Assembly (NCBI RefSeq): GCF_003444775.1
Contig: NZ_CP021084.1
Location: 124,001-188,000 of the forward strand
Source of the DNA: Deinococcus ficus
GTDB taxonomy: Bacteria; Deinococcota; Deinococci; Deinococcales; Deinococcaceae
DNA: 64,000 nucleotides
Direction: 5' to 3'
The notes under the pieces are model-generated. The model saw only the letters and a list, made by a program, of their open reading frames with translations. It ran no database searches and was not told the DNA's origin. Positions 61,406 through 64,000 of the stretch are shown here, piece after piece. The number at the start of each line of letters is the position of its first letter. The first letter of the stretch is position 1. The position numbers were made by a program, and so were the translations under genes.

Positions 61406-61411
61406 TAGGAT
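61406..61411 (+). promoter_or_regulatory. Leaderless -10 of 61418
   Basis: TAGGAT, 6 nt before ATG 61418. No CCACCC or TCACCC box at the usual distance. Confidence 0.45.
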
Positions 61412-61417
61412 GACCTT

Positions 61418-61750
61418 ATGAACCCCGAGTCCCAGTACAAAGTCGCCCGGCTGATCCGGATCCAGGAAAGCATGCGTCTGAGCCGGTCCACCGAGGACGT
61501 CGACCGGCCGCTCGACCATGAAACGGACCCCTGGATGCGCGAGGCCGAGCGCGGCCTGGCCCGGGGCCAGCTGCACACCCTCTCCCCGATGGCGCTGTTC
61601 ATGGCGGTCGTGTCCGGCCGGGCCCTGCTCCTGCAGATGAGCGGCCACCCGCCCCGGATGCTCGACGTCATTCGCGAGACGCTCGAACCGCTCGAAACGT
61701 ACTTCCAGGACGCCGACTTCGACTTCCTCGGCCCGGCCCTGATCGCCTGA
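61418..61750 (+). CDS. Hypothetical protein
   Basis: A 110-residue helical, acidic protein (ESQYKVARLIRIQESMRLSR; HTLSPMALFMAVVSGRALLL; ETLEPLETYFQDADFDFLGP). Leaderless start. No family recognised. Confidence 0.55.
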   Translation: MNPESQYKVARLIRIQESMRLSRSTEDVDRPLDHETDPWMREAERGLARGQLHTLSPMALFMAVVSGRALLLQMSGHPPRMLDVIRETLEPLETYFQDADFDFLGPALIA

Positions 61751-61831
61751 ACACTCCTTCCCGCCGCCCCCCGGTGCCGCTGAGCCCCGGGGGGCGCGTG
61801 CTGTGGCCCGGCCGGACTCGTCTCACCGCCT

Positions 61832-61847
61832 CACCCGCACGCGGGTG
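61832..61847 (+). promoter_or_regulatory. Start-proximal hairpin before 61859
   Basis: CACCCGC / GCGGGTG around AC, 11 nt before the ATG. Confidence 0.6.
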
Positions 61848-61858
61848 CCGGGGCACGC

Positions 61859-62572
61859 ATGCCGAACCTGCAACGCACCACCCTCCACCTGACTCCCGCC
61901 CTCACCCCCGCCGTGCACGGCCCGGCCGAAGGGACCGTCCGCAGCGTCGCGCTGTGGACCCGCAACGCGGATGGGCACGCGTCGGTCTCCCCCACCACCT
62001 GGTGCCCGCACGAGGCCGCGCAGGCGCGGGAGGTCCTGGCCGGACAGCTGGGGCACCTCGACCAGCAGGACGTCCTCCAGGCGGGCCTGGCCCAGCTCGG
62101 CGAGGCGGGCGAGGTGCTGGGCATCGACGTGCTGTACAGCCGCGCCGACGCCCTGCCCCTCAAGGTGGCCGGCATTCATGCGGACCTCGCGCCGTGCCCG
62201 CCGGTGCTGCTGCTCCACCAGGACGCCGCCGGGCAGTGGCAGGCCAGTCCCCTGGACCCGCACGACGCGCCGCTGCCGGAGCATGACCGGATCGGGGTGT
62301 GGTGCGAGACCCCGGACGCCGAGGGCCTGATGTCCACCGCCTGCGGGGACACGTTCGTCTTCCCGGCCAGTGACGACGGCGAGCACGACGCCGGCGGGTA
62401 CCTCGACAATTACGCCCGGGCGGACGGACCCCTGCAGCACTTCGCGCTGCGGGCCGGACTGTGCGGCCTGAACGCCCTGGACCAGATCGTGTGGGTGAAG
62501 GTGCTGTACGCCACCCCACCCGCCGGCAGTGACCTGCCGCAGACGCGGGCGGCGTACGTGCCGCGCTGGTAA
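61859..62572 (+). CDS. Hypothetical protein
   Basis: A 237-residue soluble protein (TTLHLTPALTPAVHGPAEGT; ARSV-like VRSVALWTRNADGHASVSPT; PPVLLLHQDAAGQWQASPLD; GDTFVFPASDDGEHDAGGYL). Beta-rich with acidic loops. Not recognised. Confidence 0.55.
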   Translation: MPNLQRTTLHLTPALTPAVHGPAEGTVRSVALWTRNADGHASVSPTTWCPHEAAQAREVLAGQLGHLDQQDVLQAGLAQLGEAGEVLGIDVLYSRADALPLKVAGIHADLAPCPPVLLLHQDAAGQWQASPLDPHDAPLPEHDRIGVWCETPDAEGLMSTACGDTFVFPASDDGEHDAGGYLDNYARADGPLQHFALRAGLCGLNALDQIVWVKVLYATPPAGSDLPQTRAAYVPRW

Positions 62573-62604
62573 GCGCGTGGACGGGGGCGGCGCGGGAACC
62601 CCGT

Positions 62605-62639
62605 TCACCCGGGGGCCTGACGGCCCTCTTCCCGGGTGA
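62605..62639 (+). promoter_or_regulatory. Start-proximal hairpin before 62649
   Basis: TCACCCGGG 62605-62613 / CCCGGGTGA 62631-62639 with an inner GGGCC/GGCCC helix, 9 nt before the ATG. The longest loop of the class. Confidence 0.65.
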
Positions 62640-62648
62640 GGGCCAGGC

Positions 62649-64000
62649 ATGCAGACCCAGGACGCTCCCTCCGCCATGCAGATGGCCCAGACGCCCGACG
62701 CCACCGCCCTGCTCGACCTGATCCCGGCGGGCACGCGCGGTCAGATCGAAGCGCGCGTGCGCCGGTTCACGCCGGAGCAGCGCCGCGTCCTGCACTGGGT
62801 CGTCGCCACGCCCCGCAACCTGATCATCGAATCCACCGCCGGCAGCGGGAAAAGCACGGTGCTGCAGGTCATGGCCGAAGTGCTCAGCGCCATGGCGCCC
62901 ACCCGCAAGATCGGCGTGATGGCGTTCAACTCCACCATCGCGCGGGAACTGCAGGACAAGATGCCCGCGGGCGTGCAGACCGGCACCATCCACGCCATCT
63001 GCAACAACCTCCTCAAAACCCACGCGCCGCGCGCGCCCAAGGCGAACGAGTTCAAGGAACGCAACCTGGTGCACGCCTACATCAAGGAACGCGGGCTGGA
63101 AGGGCACGCGTTGCTGCAGAACCTCGTGAAGCTGATGGAGCTCAGCATGGTCTACCTCAAAGGCCAGGAGGACGAACTGCGCGCCCTGGCGGCCGAGCAT
63201 GACCTGAAGTTCGACGCGCACCTCAAGCTCGCGCCGATCATCAAGGAACTGCACCTGCGGTCGTTTGGTGACTTCCTGCGCACCGGGGAGGTGTCGTTCA
63301 CGGAGATGCTGTACCTGCCCATGCGCCTGAACGTCGGCAAAGGCAGCCTCGACGTGCAGCTCGTCGACGAGGCGCAGGACCTCAACGCCCTGCAGCACCG
63401 CGTGATCCGCTGGCTGGCCGGCGACACCGGCCGGGTGATCTTCGTCGGGGACAGCGACCAGGCCATCTACCGCTTCTCCGGCGCGGACAAGCAGGGCCTG
63501 GCCCGCGCGGAGGAGATTTTCGCCGCGGTCAAACTGCACCTGACGGTGACCTTCCGCTGCCCGAAAGCCCACGTCGCCCTGGCGCAGCGGTACTCCGATC
63601 ACATCCGCGCGTTCGACGGCGCGAAGGAAGGCACCGTGCTGCACGTCGACGAACGCGACCTGCCCCGGCAGCTGCGCGGCGGGGACCTCGTGATCAGCCG
63701 CAAGGCCGCGCCGCTGATCGAACTGGCGCTGATGCTCACCCAGCAGCACCAGAACGTCGTGCTGCTCGGCATCGACATCAAGAAGAGCATCACGCGCCTG
63801 GCGAAGCTCGCGTTCCCGCACACGTTCACGCTCGCGGACATCGAGCAGCGGTTGATGGCCCTGCACTACCAGCTGACGGAGAAGCACTTCCAGAGCGGCC
63901 TGAGCGGCGGGGCCCTGCGCGCGGCCGCCACCCGCGACACGGACCTGATCGCCTGCGTCGCCGCGCTCGCCACGACCACCTGCCTGCGCAGCGGCGGCAC
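62649..64000 (+). CDS. UvrD/Rep-like superfamily 1 helicase, 3' end outside window
   Basis: At least 450 residues, open at the window end. Motif I STAGSGKST (residues 62-70), motif Ia VMAFNSTIARELQDK, TGTIHAIC, motif II VDEAQDLNAL (near 239), motif III VGDSDQAIYRFSGA, and motif IV-like VTFRCPKAHV. This is a UvrD-type ATPase/helicase; the insert between Ia and II is short, as in plasmid or phage homologues. It would unwind DNA 3' to 5' in repair, replication or transfer. The C-terminal motifs V-VI lie beyond 64000. Confidence 0.88.
   Translation, partial: MQTQDAPSAMQMAQTPDATALLDLIPAGTRGQIEARVRRFTPEQRRVLHWVVATPRNLIIESTAGSGKSTVLQVMAEVLSAMAPTRKIGVMAFNSTIARELQDKMPAGVQTGTIHAICNNLLKTHAPRAPKANEFKERNLVHAYIKERGLEGHALLQNLVKLMELSMVYLKGQEDELRALAAEHDLKFDAHLKLAPIIKELHLRSFGDFLRTGEVSFTEMLYLPMRLNVGKGSLDVQLVDEAQDLNALQHRVIRWLAGDTGRVIFVGDSDQAIYRFSGADKQGLARAEEIFAAVKLHLTVTFRCPKAHVALAQRYSDHIRAFDGAKEGTVLHVDERDLPRQLRGGDLVISRKAAPLIELALMLTQQHQNVVLLGIDIKKSITRLAKLAFPHTFTLADIEQRLMALHYQLTEKHFQSGLSGGALRAAATRDTDLIACVAALATTTCLRSGG

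Overview
The window looks like part of a large conjugative plasmid of a Deinococcus-type bacterium. Evidence: high G+C with C/G-ending codons; many leaderless genes with a -10-like hexamer 6-7 nt before the start codon; two SSB proteins with the double OB-fold layout of the Deinococcus-Thermus group; an RPA-family replication initiator with iterons; and a palindrome resembling the Deinococcus damage-response motif in front of a SRAP gene. No rRNA, tRNA, CRISPR array or intact transposase was seen.

Layout. 0-4.8 kb: replication block (MshEN-like protein, Prim-Pol, RepA, 11 iterons, AT-rich stretch, OB-fold protein). 4.8-21.5 kb: four consecutive accessory operons of mostly unrecognised proteins: a nucleotidyltransferase-like protein, SLOG-NADAR, small membrane proteins, two DnaJ-like zinc proteins and a divergent sigma-factor-like protein. 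21.7-42.4 kb: a type IV secretion locus (VirB4, TrbJ/VirB5-like, a giant VirB6/TrbL-like protein, VirD4, probable VirB9, VirB10, duplicated VirB2-like pilins, VirB3, VirB1) with no recognisable relaxase. 42.6-50.8 kb: mixed cargo, including SRAP, exported proteins, a NIPSNAP protein, a lipoprotein and a Ycf45/SpoIIIAA-like ATPase. 50.9-52.8 kb: a replication-relaxation-like protein and a second, different iteron array. 53-64 kb: two diverged ssb copies, each behind the same 20-residue leader peptide, many small unknowns, a possible TGT/DpdA-like protein and the start of a UvrD-like helicase that leaves the window.

The most unusual content is RNA-level. (i) Four operons (L1-L4) start with the same -10/+1 arrangement and a roughly 90-120 nt leader beginning GTTCCTCTGG, whose two stems covary between copies. 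(ii) Three operon ends (T1-T3) carry a second covarying element ending in a CGGGTTTTT terminator. (iii) Nearly every non-coupled gene from 5 to 20 kb has its Shine-Dalgarno sequence in a small hairpin NNCCT-GAGG-AGGNN, whose outer pairs covary. (iv) Many of these are preceded by two overlapping, mutually exclusive hairpins (a, a*, a). (v) At 53-63 kb a different start-proximal hairpin (TCACCC...GGGTGA) precedes about ten genes at near-constant distance from the ATG. (vi) T4SS and other genes share a promoter-like signature, CCACCC-N9/10-(T/G)ACACT-N6-ATG. With a plasmid sigma-like protein, this suggests a plasmid-specific gene-expression system; its mechanism is inferred, not shown.

The long antisense reading frames opposite the GC-rich genes were treated as wobble-position shadows. 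All functional names rest on motif recognition by eye; nothing was searched.
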